Positions 10,428 to 21,014 of a stretch of 64,000 bases of DNA are shown piece after piece. A program made the translations under genes and the position numbers. The notes below the pieces were generated by a model. The model worked only from the letters and a program-made list of their open reading frames with translations, did no database searches and was not told where the DNA came from. The stretch is from Branchiostoma floridae (lineage: Eukaryota; Chordata; Leptocardii; Amphioxiformes; Branchiostomatidae): positions 16,930,552-16,994,551 of the forward strand of contig NC_049994.1 in NCBI RefSeq assembly GCF_000003815.2, written 5' to 3'. Position 1 is the stretch's first letter. Each line of letters opens with the position of its first letter.

Positions 10428-10790
10428 CTATGGTTACCCAAACGACGCCATTTCAACTTTTGATCAAACTGGATGTGTCCTCGGTAGTAATCAGTTTACT
10501 AGTATACAGTGTGTAAGTTCTATCGAATCGGATATTTCTGTAGCTTTTGTAACTTTAAAATCACTCTTCATGAGCCTAACATTATAGCAAGCAAGGTTGA
10601 AGGAAATAGAGAGAAACCATCCACAGTGCGAGCATGAAAAGAATACAGAATCATGTGAAATCTTTTGTAGTAGTGTTTAAAAACAAAAAGGAATGAATAC
10701 ATTCCATTCAGTGCCCTACTATAAACATATATACATGGTGATCATAACCAGATGTTGTTAATAAATACAATAGTCTATTAACAACAATCG
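10428..10790 (+). promoter_or_regulatory. STEAP 3' untranslated region with poly(A) signal
   Basis: A canonical AATAAA lies at 10760-10765, about 335 bp after the stop codon, followed by T-rich sequence near 10795-10805. The next element, the mariner derivative, starts at 10863. Use of this site is inferred. Confidence 0.6.
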
Positions 10791-10862
10791 CTCTGATTCT
10801 TTGTTTAATGAAATCAAATCTCTCTACATACTTTATACAGAACACGGTGACACGAGTACATA

Positions 10863-11442
10863 CGAGGGGCATTCAATAAGTAATGTCCCTGACCCACTTC
10901 CAGTTGTTTGATCTAGATGAAATTTTGCATGTGTAATGAGTCATATCTCTATGGGTTATGTTGCAAAAAAACAGCTCTGAACTAATTGTGGTTACTGATT
11001 TACTGGTGTTTGAACTGAGTCAGGTGTGAAATGGACCAGGTGTGAAATGGAGCAAGTTGAGTGTCGCGCAGTGATCCGGTTTTTGTATTTGAAAGGACGC
11101 ACACCAAAGGGGACTTTTGATGAAATGAAAAAAAACTTATGGTGATGATGCCCCATCATATGACCTTGTAAAACGCTGGCATCCTGAATTCAAACAAGGT
11201 CGGAAGTCTGTGGAAACAGCTCCCAGACCTGGTCGTCCCTCTTCTGCCATTGATGAGGCATCTGTCGGAGGACCAACCTGGGATGTCCTACAAGAACGGT
11301 GTCCAGAGCTACATCAAATGATGGGAGAAATGCAAAACTCTGGGTGGTTCCTATGAAGAGAAAGACTAATAACTGTGCCAAGTTTCATTAATCTCCTGCT
11401 ATGGGAAATGGGTCAGGGACATTACTTATTGAATGCCCCTCG
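10863..11442 (+). mobile_element. Mariner-type element keeping only the transposase HTH (copy 1)
   Basis: 580 bp flanked by TA on both sides. Terminal inverted repeats begin CGAGGGGCATTCAATAAG and extend about 30 bp. Inside, from 11047, is the transposase N-terminus ECRAVIRFLYLKGRTPK (mariner/SETMAR-type helix-turn-helix), frameshifted by an extra base in a poly-A run near 11125-11135. The catalytic D,D,D domain is absent. Confidence 0.85.
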
Positions 11443-11444
11443 TA

Positions 11445-12328
11445 CACAGGTGGTGCATTCTCCAATATTTGTATCCATCCCTTTATGTATCAATTGATGA
11501 AGTATTGTAACTGATCATGATGATGGTTATGATTGTGTTTTCTCTGCAAAATATGGCATTTAACATTATTGTTATACATTTCTCATAAGTCTTAAAAAGG
11601 TTCATAATAACGCAAACAATAGGCTTTTTCTTTTACATATTTTTAACACACCGTCTCATTCACATGTTACAACTATTGCATGATCTTTATTTTGTACATA
11701 CTTGCAATGAAGATAGACCTTTTCCATGCAAATTTAAACTATTACAACTTTTTACTTGACAGTTACAACAGCTCTTGTTTATTCTTTATTCATTTCGCAC
11801 CTAAAGAAGAAATAATAGATAAATGACAATGAACTATTTAGAGACAGTGCAAAAGAGCTTATACGAAAGCCTTCCTTTACTAACTTTTAACGATATACAT
11901 CAATTAAACAAAAGAAATAAGTATAGATGATAAATAAAGGAAACAATACAATGAAAACACATTACAATGAATGATTAGCCATAACTTAGATAATTATGTA
12001 TGGATACAAGTAAAAGTTGAAATTTTCTAGTACTAAACAAGGAAGTATAAGGCAAATTAGGAACATGTATAAATAAATGTAAATGTATACATAACGTTAC
12101 ATGTTTATATATAAAATCACCCTTAGTGTGAGTCTTGAGTGTACCAAAAAAGTGACTTGGCTTTAATGTCTTGTCAATTTGTAGTGATCTATGCATACTT
12201 AAAATGAAGGCAAACATTTTGCCTACAAATTTCCACCTGTTTCACAATCACAACAGTTTTTGTCAAATTGACTTTTTTCTCTGTTCTTTACTAATGATTT
12301 TACATGGGATAGTCTGGACGCTGCTGTC
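11445..12328. other. AT-rich intergenic DNA
   Basis: No gene or bounded repeat recognised. Short ORFs here lack family motifs. Confidence 0.4.
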
Positions 12329-12686
12329 CTTAAGCCGGGTTTACAATTCATGCGGACGCCGGCCGAATTTGTCGCTCGGTCAGAGCTCGCCGAATTTCAA
12401 CATCGCCCGAGCATCGGCTTTACTTTTTATCAAATAATCTGCACCGTCACAAATTGGACGGGGCTCGGTGTTTCCCTCCGGAAAGTTCAGTCATTGTCTT
12501 TCCTGCTTTTTTTGGTGCACAACTGACATCCCACGGAGGTTCAAACCCCAACGGACGAGCTGTTAAAAGTCGCCTGAAGCCCGCGTAATCGCCCAAACGC
12601 CGGTCATACTCCGGCCGAAAATGCCCAATTGAAGCTCGCTGACAAGTCGGCCGAGCTGAATTCTTGATTTGTAAAAGGGGCTTAAG
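12329..12686. mobile_element. CG-rich MITE with cttaag ends
   Basis: Inverted ends: cttaagccgggtttacaa on the left and ttgtaaaaggggcttaag on the right, with TTAA at both termini. The interior is CpG-rich (gctcggccga, agctcgctgaca). Related to 31812-32018 and to the flank of the gap at 3006. Confidence 0.75.
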
Positions 12687-13094
12687 GCTTTACAAATATA
12701 TCGCCATGTGCGTTACTGTTCTTGCTGGAGGCTGTTGTTAGTCTAAGTATTTGAATATCTTCGTTGAAATTCTGATAGCATAGTATGCATTGAGTTTTGT
12801 CAGCATTCCTTATATGATAATCCTATACGATTGGTATGAACATTCATTTTGGTTTTATTTATTCGTCATTAATAACGTGTATGTATACGGTAGTGATATA
12901 CTGTGACTGACGACAGTTTGGGTTATTTTTTATTGGGATTTCAAATAAACAAAAACAAAGAAAAGTTGGGGAACCATCAAGTAAAATGACAGCAGGAATA
13001 ATTTATAACGAAAATGATTTCAATATAACCATGATAATAATGGTTTAATAAATATGTTTGTAATGGTTTAATGAATATCTTTTTTTTTCTTTAA

Positions 13095-14058
13095 CCCTCA
13101 AACCACCGTAGCTTTTTTGTGACGTAGATTACCGTATGGGGTCAAAACTGACCCCAAAACGTTTTGTACAAATACAGTATTTTTGTGTGAATCTTTTTGT
13201 GATTTGTATATATGTATAGTTTCATTAATATATATGGGACACTCTGACATAATTAGGTGAGAATACTTTTAGCTCATTATCATAATTTATGCAAAAGATC
13301 ATGAGGACCACATTTTGCACAAACGCTATTCAGACCGGGAAGGAGGTTTTTGATGCCTGTACCAGCTTCAATGCCATATAGCGCCTGAATGGCTCATGCT
13401 AGGGCCACCAAACTTGGTAACTTTTTAGAAAATGTTGATAGCAAACATTTTCAGTGAACAAAGTCCGTTCATCATTTTTCATGTTGCCATGGCAACGGAA
13501 TTCTGACAGACATATTTATTACGAAATTTTCCAATTTTGTATTAAACATTTAAGTTTTAAGGTTTTCTTGGCAAATAATAGTTGTTTATCTCATCTTATG
13601 AAATTCAATGTAAATTTCAGGACTCAATATTCATTATTTATGCTAATTTGATGACGTCATCAGTCAAAGTCCAAGATGGCGGCCGATATTACCTAGATGG
13701 CGTCATAATGTCGTCATATAACATGTTAATGGCACAAAAGTTGTTACAATAATTTTGGCTTACATGTACATCATTCTCTGAAAATTTTGTGATCCTACGA
13801 TAAGTAGTTTAGGTGTGGGTCGCAAACGTTTGTTTAAAAAAATGCTGGGGTCAGTTTTGACCCCACTGGACCATGCATAAACTTTCGAGGATAACTTAAT
13901 TAACAATTAGCCAATCTCGGTAAAAACGTATAAGAAGTTATAGGACAGATGTACAAACAAACTCCTGGAAGGAAATTTGTTTTAGACCAGAAACGACATA
14001 ATGGCACACATTGATATGCGCCTGGGGTCAGTTTTGACCCCATACGGTGGTTTGAGGG
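13095..14058. mobile_element. piggyBac-like non-autonomous element (TTAA target)
   Basis: 964 bp bounded on both sides by TTAA (13091-13094, 14059-14062). The inverted ends are CCCTCAAACCACCGTA, with a subterminal inverted motif ggggtcaaaactgacccc that also recurs internally near 13850. No transposase ORF is seen. TTAA plus CCC termini are the hallmark of the piggyBac superfamily. Confidence 0.8.
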
Positions 14059-14229
14059 TTAAGATTGCTAGAAAGCAGTTGCTAGGTTTAATTTTCCTAA
14101 TTATAAAATGTCTAACATAGTGACATTCTTGACAAACGTTAACAATCTAATTTTACGTAACCTTTTGATTTTACATAACATCTCTACTTACTACCATTTA
14201 CATTTCATCACAATGTTGTCCGCCTATTT

Positions 14230-14843
14230 TTTCTTTCATTTTCTTTCCCTTTCTTTCCTTTCCTTCCCTTTCCTTTCATTTCCTTTTCTTACCCTTTCTT
14301 TCCTTCCTTTTCCTTCCCTTTCCTTAAGTTTCTTTCCTTTCATTCCCTTTCCTTTCCTTTTCTTTCCCTTTCATTTCTTTTCTCTCCTTTTCTTTTCTTT
14401 CCTTTCCTTCCCTTTCCTTCCCTTCCATTTCCCTTTCTTTCCTTTTCTTTCCTTTTCTTTCCTTTTCTTTCCTTTCCTTTTCTTTCGCTTCCTTTCCTCT
14501 CCTTTTCTTTCCCTTTCCTTCCCTCCCCTTTCCCTTTCTTTCCTTCCCTTCCCTTTCTTTCATTTTCTTTCCTTTTCTTTCCTTTTCTTTCCTTTCCTTT
14601 TCTTCCCCTTCCTTTCCTCTCCTTTTCCTTCCTTTCCTTCCCTTTCATTTCTTTCCTTTTATTTCCTTTGCTTTGCTTTCCTTCCCTTTCTTTTCCTTTC
14701 CGTTCCTTTCTGTTCCTTTCCTATCCGTTCCTTTCCTTTCCATTCCTTTCCTTTTCTTTCCTTTCCTTTCCTTTCCTTTTCCTTCCCCTTTCTTTCCTTT
14801 TCTGTTGTTTCCTTCCTTTTGTTTTCCTTTCCTTTCGATGACA
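14230..14843. repeat. Polypyrimidine minisatellite (TTTCC-type)
   Basis: About 600 bp of almost pure C/T on the plus strand, in variants of CCTTTCCTTT. It ends about 65 bp from the stop codon of the fibrinogen-domain gene and would form a purine-only 3' untranslated transcript of that gene. A minus-strand AATAAA lies within it (14663-14658). Confidence 0.95.
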
Positions 14844-14908
14844 GGATAGATGACGGAAAGATACTCATGACTACCATTCTGTTTAAAAAGCCAAGGCTCG
14901 TCATTCGG

Positions 14909-15578
14909 CTACTTGCAGTAGTTATCATAATTCTGCTTACTGAAGGCTGTGTTGTTAGACTCAGATATCCTCATCTCAATAAATTTGGTTCCACCAAGCC
15001 CGGTCATTTTATTGCGAGACTGTTTTGGGCAGTCACTAGCTTTCTTCCAATAGAAACCATTTGGGTTCAGGACATCACATCTACCCATCCAAAACCCTCC
15101 CGTCCTGTATGTAACAGGAGGACCGAGGACTTTTCCTGGCACATCTATTCATTGTGAATTCGCTACCTCTTTGATACCACAGATATGCGTGTGAAGTTCC
15201 ACTATGTGGACCCAGGTGTAACTTATACCTTGCTAGTTCGTTTTCCACGTGGAAACAAGCATACTCTGAGTAGACCGAAGTCCCGTCAAGCCTGTCAAAG
15301 GCAATGTACAATTTGTACCTGCCCTGGCTGGTGAGTAGATGGATGTTGTCGTTCCCGAGCCAGAACTCTCCCGTCAGGTTGCCGAACCCCCGGCTGTAGT
15401 CCTCCCATGTCCGGTTGTAGAAGTCCACAGACCCGTCCTGTCGCCGCTGGATGACGGTCCAGGCTCGGCCGGCCTGTACGCGGCAGAACACACAAGGGGG
15501 CGTTGTGTCCGCGCGGGTAGATGGTGTACAGTCCAGAACCAATAGGGCCTGTGGGGCTTCGATTAATTTGTTCACAAT
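14909..15578 (-). CDS. Fibrinogen-like domain exon with two frame shifts
   Basis: The exon starts after tgttttcag with a split GAT codon, giving DCEQINRSPTGPIGSGLYT. At the G5 run 15496-15500 (C5 on the coding strand) the homologous frame changes; one fewer C would restore it. From there CRVQAGRAWTVIQRRQDGS runs to GSEFTMNRC. Between about 15150 and 15115 the frame changes again, after which VTYRTGGFWMGRCDVLNPNG and MTGLGGTKFIEMRIS complete the domain to a stop at 14911-14909. The usual calcium motif before the second cysteine pair is not visible. Confidence 0.85.
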
Positions 15579-18249
15579 CTGAAAACAGAGGGATGTACAG
15601 TAAGTCACCTTTATAACAAACTTGACTTCTTTTTTTGTCTTTCTATTCGGTAAGAAAAGCATACTCGTAATCCCAACCCTTTTATGCATTAAGTACAATT
15701 TAAGTACACATATAGATGAAGAAACGAACCTGTATATTTTGCTGGCTTGGGTTTGTCTTGTAGGGTTCTTAGGATCTCGTGACCGCCAAGGCCAGTTCGG
15801 CTTTCAGTCGTAGAAGTGGTGTTGGCTGGTGAAACTAGAAAAATAGAAATCAGACCCAAAACAGCTTCAAGTATTCCTGGGGTGGCTGGTTGGCAAAGGT
15901 ATTTGTAGGTTTTGATAGTTCCTATACTAGATCTACAGTTACTACATATGTCTTGATACGTATTCACACGTTTTACTATGTTGTTTTTATTTAGTTTTAT
16001 TTATATTCGTAACCCCATGATTATACATAGTTATGTATTATCGAACATACCTGTAGTTTCTCCAGGCTTGCGTGTGTCTTGAGGCATCACGTGTCCGCCA
16101 AGGCCACTTTGGCTTTCATTTGTTGTGCCAATGGCTGGTGTTATGGGAACCGCTGGTGATACGGGAAAAACAGAAATCTTATTTAAAATAGATTTCACGC
16201 CATTTCAGGGATGGATGTTTGATAGTTATCATGAATGGCGGATATGCCGTTTACTGCACAAAGTAACTGCAATTTTTAACGACTGATGAGTTTTGAATTT
16301 CCTGAACGTTAGTCGTAATGTTGTGTTCATATCCTACCTTATAAGAGAGTTTTAAGCAAATTTACCTGAAACTTTCTTCTCATTTAGACGCTGATCTAAG
16401 CAGGCGGTCAGATTTCGCTCCTTGTCCTCCAGGTTCCGTTTCAAGACATCCACATTCAAAGACAGTCGTGATTTTTCCTTCAGAAGAATGGAAAAAGGAC
16501 AATGAGGCTAACAGATACAAATAAGCTCGATATTATCACTTGTACTTTCTTCTGAGTGTTAGGCAATCAACCAGATGTTTGCAGATAAAGGTGCACTCTC
16601 ACTGCACTTGCGTCAAGCATGCGTCACTGCAGGGTTCGAAAGATGCTCAATGAATATCAGAGATGAAGAACGAATTTTCTTACTTTTACACAAAGTTTAA
16701 AGATATTCGTTTCTTTTCTATACAATTCGTTGAGCGATATGTCAAGTTTTTGGTCGCAGAGAGGGCGCATCGCCGTGGAGCGAAATGGCCAGCCACTGAT
16801 GTTTGTAGGGTATACTAGAACCTAGCAAATGAATAAAACAACAAGAGCGTCACTTAAAAGCACGCTCGTGCCTCCCAGCTAATATTGAATCTTCAAATTA
16901 GTCTGCAACTTGCAGAAAACAGCATGCCATTTGGCATACCTCATACGCTACTCTTCTTACACATAAGAGCACAAGTAATGATTTTTCTTCATACAGGTAA
17001 TGGTATTAATGTATATGTACCATATCAATGTATCTGATATATAATACTGCTTTTCATCATTGAGGATCAATCCAGAGTTAGTACAGTAACAACCCATAGA
17101 AGAGTCGCAAAAGGAAGGCGCCACATAACTCGAAATCTAGGAGTCAATATCTGGTATCGTTCAGCGAAATATCACCAGCTGATGTCTGGCCGCGTGCCTG
17201 CGAAGCTGGAGTATCGCCCAAGGCCGGTTTTACCAGCTACATAAATAAAGAAATAAATAAAGATATATTTGTACAGATACATACAAGGTTATTGAAATAA
17301 CATACTCTAGTACCTCTGTATGCTTGTGGTGCTGTGCATTTATAAGCACCATCAGGACGAGCCCGACAGTGACCACTGTCACCAGACTCACCACCACAGT
17401 CATGGTGGCGGCCAGGCAGCAGAGGTGGGCGCGGATGACGTCATAAACAACATGGCGACCGGTGACGGTAGTGTCTTAAAAAGATATATAGTACGATTTG
17501 CTTCATTTCAAACTTGACTTTTTTTTCAACGATGTTCACCTACCCATCTGCACTAGGATGGTGTGTGAACATATTGAGTGGATTCCAATGGGCCAGTTGT
17601 AGGAATGTCCCTTGTATTTGTAAGGCTGTTTTGTATACTACATGTAACTTTACTACCGGGCTGCCACACTAGCGCAACTTTTTGAGCTTCTTGAATATCC
17701 AGGTTTTTTGCGTGAGTTCTTGTTACAGCATTTATAGTTTCTATTCTAAAAAATTGACTTCTTGTTTTTTTTTTTACCAAAGTCAAACAAGAAGACGTGA
17801 AAGAACAAAAATGGAAAAAATTGCTGATCGGTATGCCATACTCATGCACATTCATTTGTTAAACCTTCCTGAACTTAGATTTTCATACAGCTTTTTTGGT
17901 CAAACTTTTTTTATTTGCACGTTCGTATTAGTTTGGGGGATCCAGAGATGCTATATAATCAAATCAACGTGGTTTTACCTTCAGACGATGAGTCGACCTC
18001 CGGGGAGGCCTTTCCCCCAGGAGCAGCTTGCTGCCGCCGGTTGGGCTGTAATGACGGCGATAGGCTTTCAAGTTTCAACGCCTCGTACACGTTTGAAGAC
18101 GCTTCTTCTCCTTCTTGTGACTCAGAGGCGTTATCCTCGTGGTGGGCACTCCCCTTTTCCGCGCTCCGAGGAGATGAGGGAGGCCCGCGGGTTTGACGGT
18201 TGCGGGACCCCAGACGAAGGGACCGCACATTGCGTGTTTCCCCGTCCAT
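14909..18249 (-). CDS. Type II membrane fibrinogen-domain protein (six exons, last one frameshifted)
   Basis: Minus-strand exons 18249-17979, 17474-17314, 16477-16366, 16152-16051, 15834-15730 and 15578-14909 join with consistent phases (1, 0, 1, 1, 1) to about 474 residues. The order is a 100-residue cytoplasmic tail rich in Ser/Glu with a NVYEAL tyrosine motif; a TM helix at about 112-135; a heptad-like coiled coil at 145-181; two duplicated Thr/Pro linkers at 182-250; then a fibrinogen C-terminal domain with the WTVIQRRQDGSVDFY signature. This is the architecture of FIBCD1-type and related amphioxus lectins, which bind acetylated sugars outside the cell. Two frame changes in the last exon (at 15496-15500 and within 15115-15150) mean a pseudogene, a null allele or assembly errors. 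Confidence 0.87.
15730..15834 (-). CDS. Linker exon B (duplicated)
   Basis: Thirty-five codons, phase 1 at both ends (tttctag acceptor, ACAG|gttcg donor). Encodes SPANTTSTTESRTGLGGHEI and a Lys/Pro-rich end. It shares T-T-x-E-S-x-[ST]-G-L-G-G-H with linker exon A at 16051-16152. Likely an extended, O-glycosylated stalk. Confidence 0.82.
16051..16152 (-). CDS. Linker exon A (duplicated)
   Basis: Thirty-four codons, phase 1 at both ends (atcaccag acceptor, CTACAG|gtatg donor). Encodes TPAIGTTNESQSGLGGHVMP and a Lys/Pro-rich end, the paralogue of exon B. Symmetric phase lets such exons be duplicated or skipped without changing frame. Confidence 0.82.
16366..16477 (-). CDS. Coiled-coil exon
   Basis: Thirty-seven codons plus one base: EKSRLSLNVDVLKRNLEDKE then RNLTACLDQRLNEKKVS. 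Leu/Val recur at heptad spacing among charged residues, and one Cys could link chains. Acceptor ttctgaag, donor TTTCAG|gtaaat. It probably trimerises the ectodomain. Confidence 0.8.
16588..16800. repeat. Fragments of dispersed MITE families
   Basis: ggtgcactctcactgcact (16589-16607) is the end of the MITE family at 45509 and 59696. The adjacent piece with ttgagcgatatgtcaa and ctctgcgac-like sequence resembles 57345-57480. Confidence 0.55.
17314..17474 (-). CDS. Transmembrane exon
   Basis: Residues 91-144: a short juxtamembrane stretch (TTVTGRHVVYDVIRAH), a CC pair, then a hydrophobic helix ATMTVVVSLVTVVTVGLVLM ending INAQHHKHTE. Acceptor ctttttaag in phase 1, donor ACAGAG|gtacta in phase 0. 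With no signal peptide upstream, type II orientation is expected. Confidence 0.82.
17979..18249 (-). CDS. N-terminal cytoplasmic exon
   Basis: Ninety codons plus one base, from ATG at 18249 (context acaaATGG). It is polar and probably disordered, with basic and Ser-rich parts, then DNASESQEGEEASSNVYEAL. NVYEAL offers a Yxx-phi endocytic or phosphotyrosine motif. It ends CTGAAG|gtaaaa. Upstream in-frame Met codons exist but the context of this one is better; another 5' exon is possible. Confidence 0.75.
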
Positions 18250-21014
18250 TTGTACCGAAGATACTGTACTACCAAACAATCGGTGTCCAGTCTCAAACAA
18301 CCAAAGTTGAATATGCAGTGATATCGTAATAAGTCTCGTAAGGCATAAATACCTTTTGCACTTATACGGAGAAACCATAGTGGTAGATCTAAGATCTATC
18401 AGACGTTTCGAGAATGGTATTTTGTTTTTCTGCATGGGCAGACTAATTTCTTAGAAAGTTAGACTTAGATGTAAGGCGGCGGGCCCACACTTAAACTTTC
18501 ACAAAGCTATAAAGAAAATGAGAATATCTACAGGTATCAATGGAAATTAAAATGACTAGTAAACTGGTTGACGTACCGACTGATGAGTATCTAAGACCAG
18601 CTCAGAGTATCAGTTGCCAAATCAGGATTGATGTGTTCAAAAATTCGTATTTTTCAAAACATTCATACCACCATAGAGTGGAATATATCATCACCTAGAA
18701 CAGCAGGGGCGTTTTTGCTTGACAGTTTTAAAGATCACTTGCAGCTAGATGAGCCAACGTTAGGTGCCAAGCAGGAAGAAGTAGGGGGCGGGGGGCAAGC
18801 CGAGACATGGAAGAGAACTGTGGAGCGTGACCTTGATGAGATAGGATGCACCTGGGAGAGGGTGCATTTGAGTGGGACAGCATCTGATAAGATACTGTAT
18901 GTGGAGAACAAATGTCAATGACGGCTCGTCTCGGTAAACATTGACTTCTTCTTCTTCTTCGTGTCATCACTACACTTTCCTTGTCCAGACACATTGACTG
19001 ATATGCGGCGATGATGATAATGATGATGAATGCATTTGCCTCGTTCGTGTGTAAGAGCAAACATCATTTAAGTGAGAAAAAAAATCTAGTAGCAAACAAT
19101 TGAGATTTTTATCCTGATGTTTGCAGCTGTGATTTCTTAACATTGCAAAACACGATGAAACACTACGTGGATTTTCTATGAAGTAGAATCCCCCAAATGT
19201 ATTGTACGAATTGATCAAATTGTTTAGCATTAAGAGCTTTGGGCATTCAGTCGTATTAAGTCTTTTGTTTTTGCTTGATGACTCGACTTTGCAAATCAAT
19301 CAGTGCAGCGCATGCAAAAATGCAGACGTGTACTTCTCACAGAAAATACTCTTTGGAGACCATAATGATCATTCCATACCGCATGGCTCACGCAATTTAT
19401 GCTCACCGACACATTTTCTCATGGGTACATATTAGTACTTTCATAGACCGAGGCAGGCCCAAGCCAGCCAGGTAAAACGGAATTGACGGATGGACTCGTT
19501 ATAATTGGGAAAAATGAGCTAAGATGGCCCTGAGCTTTTTGATAAACAATGCACAAAGGACATTTAAAACATAAGGGCAGAAAAGTCAGGATTGCTACGT
19601 ATACCGCTTGTTTGAACCTACATCAGACGAATATTCGTCGAAGCCATTGGAACCAAGAAGGACATGGCCTAGGACCCTGTGCTAGGAACTGTACTTGGGG
19701 TTACCTTTGGTTGTCATATGATCTCACAACCAAGTGCTTATCGTTACTGTGGTTCCCTGTGTCGCACTATACTGTTGACGTTACCCAGTAGATAAATTCC
19801 GACGTGTTTAAAAGTAGATCTTAGAACTTTATCTATTGCACGGCAACTGTAAAGGATACAATGTGTGACAACTTGTACATGCAATACATACAAAACAGTT
19901 TAACTACATGAGTTGCTAATATCTAAAAATCTAAGAAACTAATCTAATTTACGAATGGTAATAGTATAAACAATCAGGCTAGCGTTATATGCTGCTTCAG
20001 GACAGTATATCATTGTCCCGTTTTCGACATCACCGACACCATACTGATAGGTTCCGGGGAGACACATGTATCAACGACAGAAAAGATCCTATCTGTAATC
20101 ACCCCAGGGTAAACTTCACTCCTGACGACGGCCCCTCTATTGTCTGTCCCCGAGTCACAAATTTGTCACGAGCTAATGTTTGTCATATGTGTCTTTTGTG
20201 TTTAAGATAATTGTAAATCCATAAATGTTTGCACTACTGAGACAAGATTGTGCACCAGGGAATGCGATTTTTACCCCTTGTGACGTATGCCCGTTCTTAA
20301 TGTTTTGATAGATTTCAAACGTAAAACCTCAAAAGAATTGTGTCGCAAACTTGGCGCCATTCAATTGTGGAGCTTCTGGTGATAATCGATTCGTCTGAAC
20401 CCGTACTGTTTGGAAACGAACTTTTTAAAGTTGAAGGACTACTTACTTAGTGGAAATAAAATGCTATTTGTCGAGCAATCAAAAGTTACTTGTCTGACGC
20501 TTTTGGGGCGTTTAATTTCCTAGTTAGCGCCCACAACTTTTAAAGAGTGTTTATGACACCGCAATTCTGGTACAGATAATAAGGAAATGTTGCATTTTGT
20601 CACCAAAAGGACGGTTTGTTCACATTTTGTGTGTTTTTGTTGTCTTTAAACCGCACTTTCTCACATGCATCGATCATATTCCAAATGTGTCCTCAAGCAA
20701 GGGTCGACCGGTCGCACAAATTCAATTGGTCCCTAGCTCTATGGCCTCTGACTGATCGCCGTGTATTTGAATGGGGCCCTTATGAGCACCCCCTCCCGTG
20801 GTCAGAGCGTTCTCCGGGGCACCCTCCAGTCCCACCGTCGCCACAACTTGGCATAAAATCGATTACACCATAAATGTCAGCCGGAAAACGGCTCTTATCC
20901 AGCGTGATTTGTCAGCAATAGAAATGATGGAATTTCATTTCAACCCTCAAACTTCAGCCTTCCACTTTATAGTGTCTGTTTCATTTTGATGGGTTCGAAA
21001 TGTGGGCCGTAAAC
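18250..21014. other. Intergenic DNA, no gene recognised
   Basis: Contains scattered short ORFs without family motifs and a CTT-rich stretch near 18946-18960. Part of it should contain the promoter of the fibrinogen-domain gene, upstream of 18249 on the minus strand. Confidence 0.4.

Noticed and set aside
14108-15157. Plus-strand ORF of 349 codons rich in Phe/Leu/Ser/Pro
   Set aside because: It is a translation of the polypyrimidine minisatellite, continuing as antisense to the fibrinogen exon; no family motif.
15622-15813. Plus-strand ORF opposite the lectin introns
   Set aside because: Overlaps linker exon B on the other strand and lacks any recognised domain.
17150-17230. Possible additional lectin exon (reads KTGLG on the minus strand)
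   Set aside because: No acceptor/donor pair in the right phase; it looks like a diverged copy of the small retroposon family at 23967.
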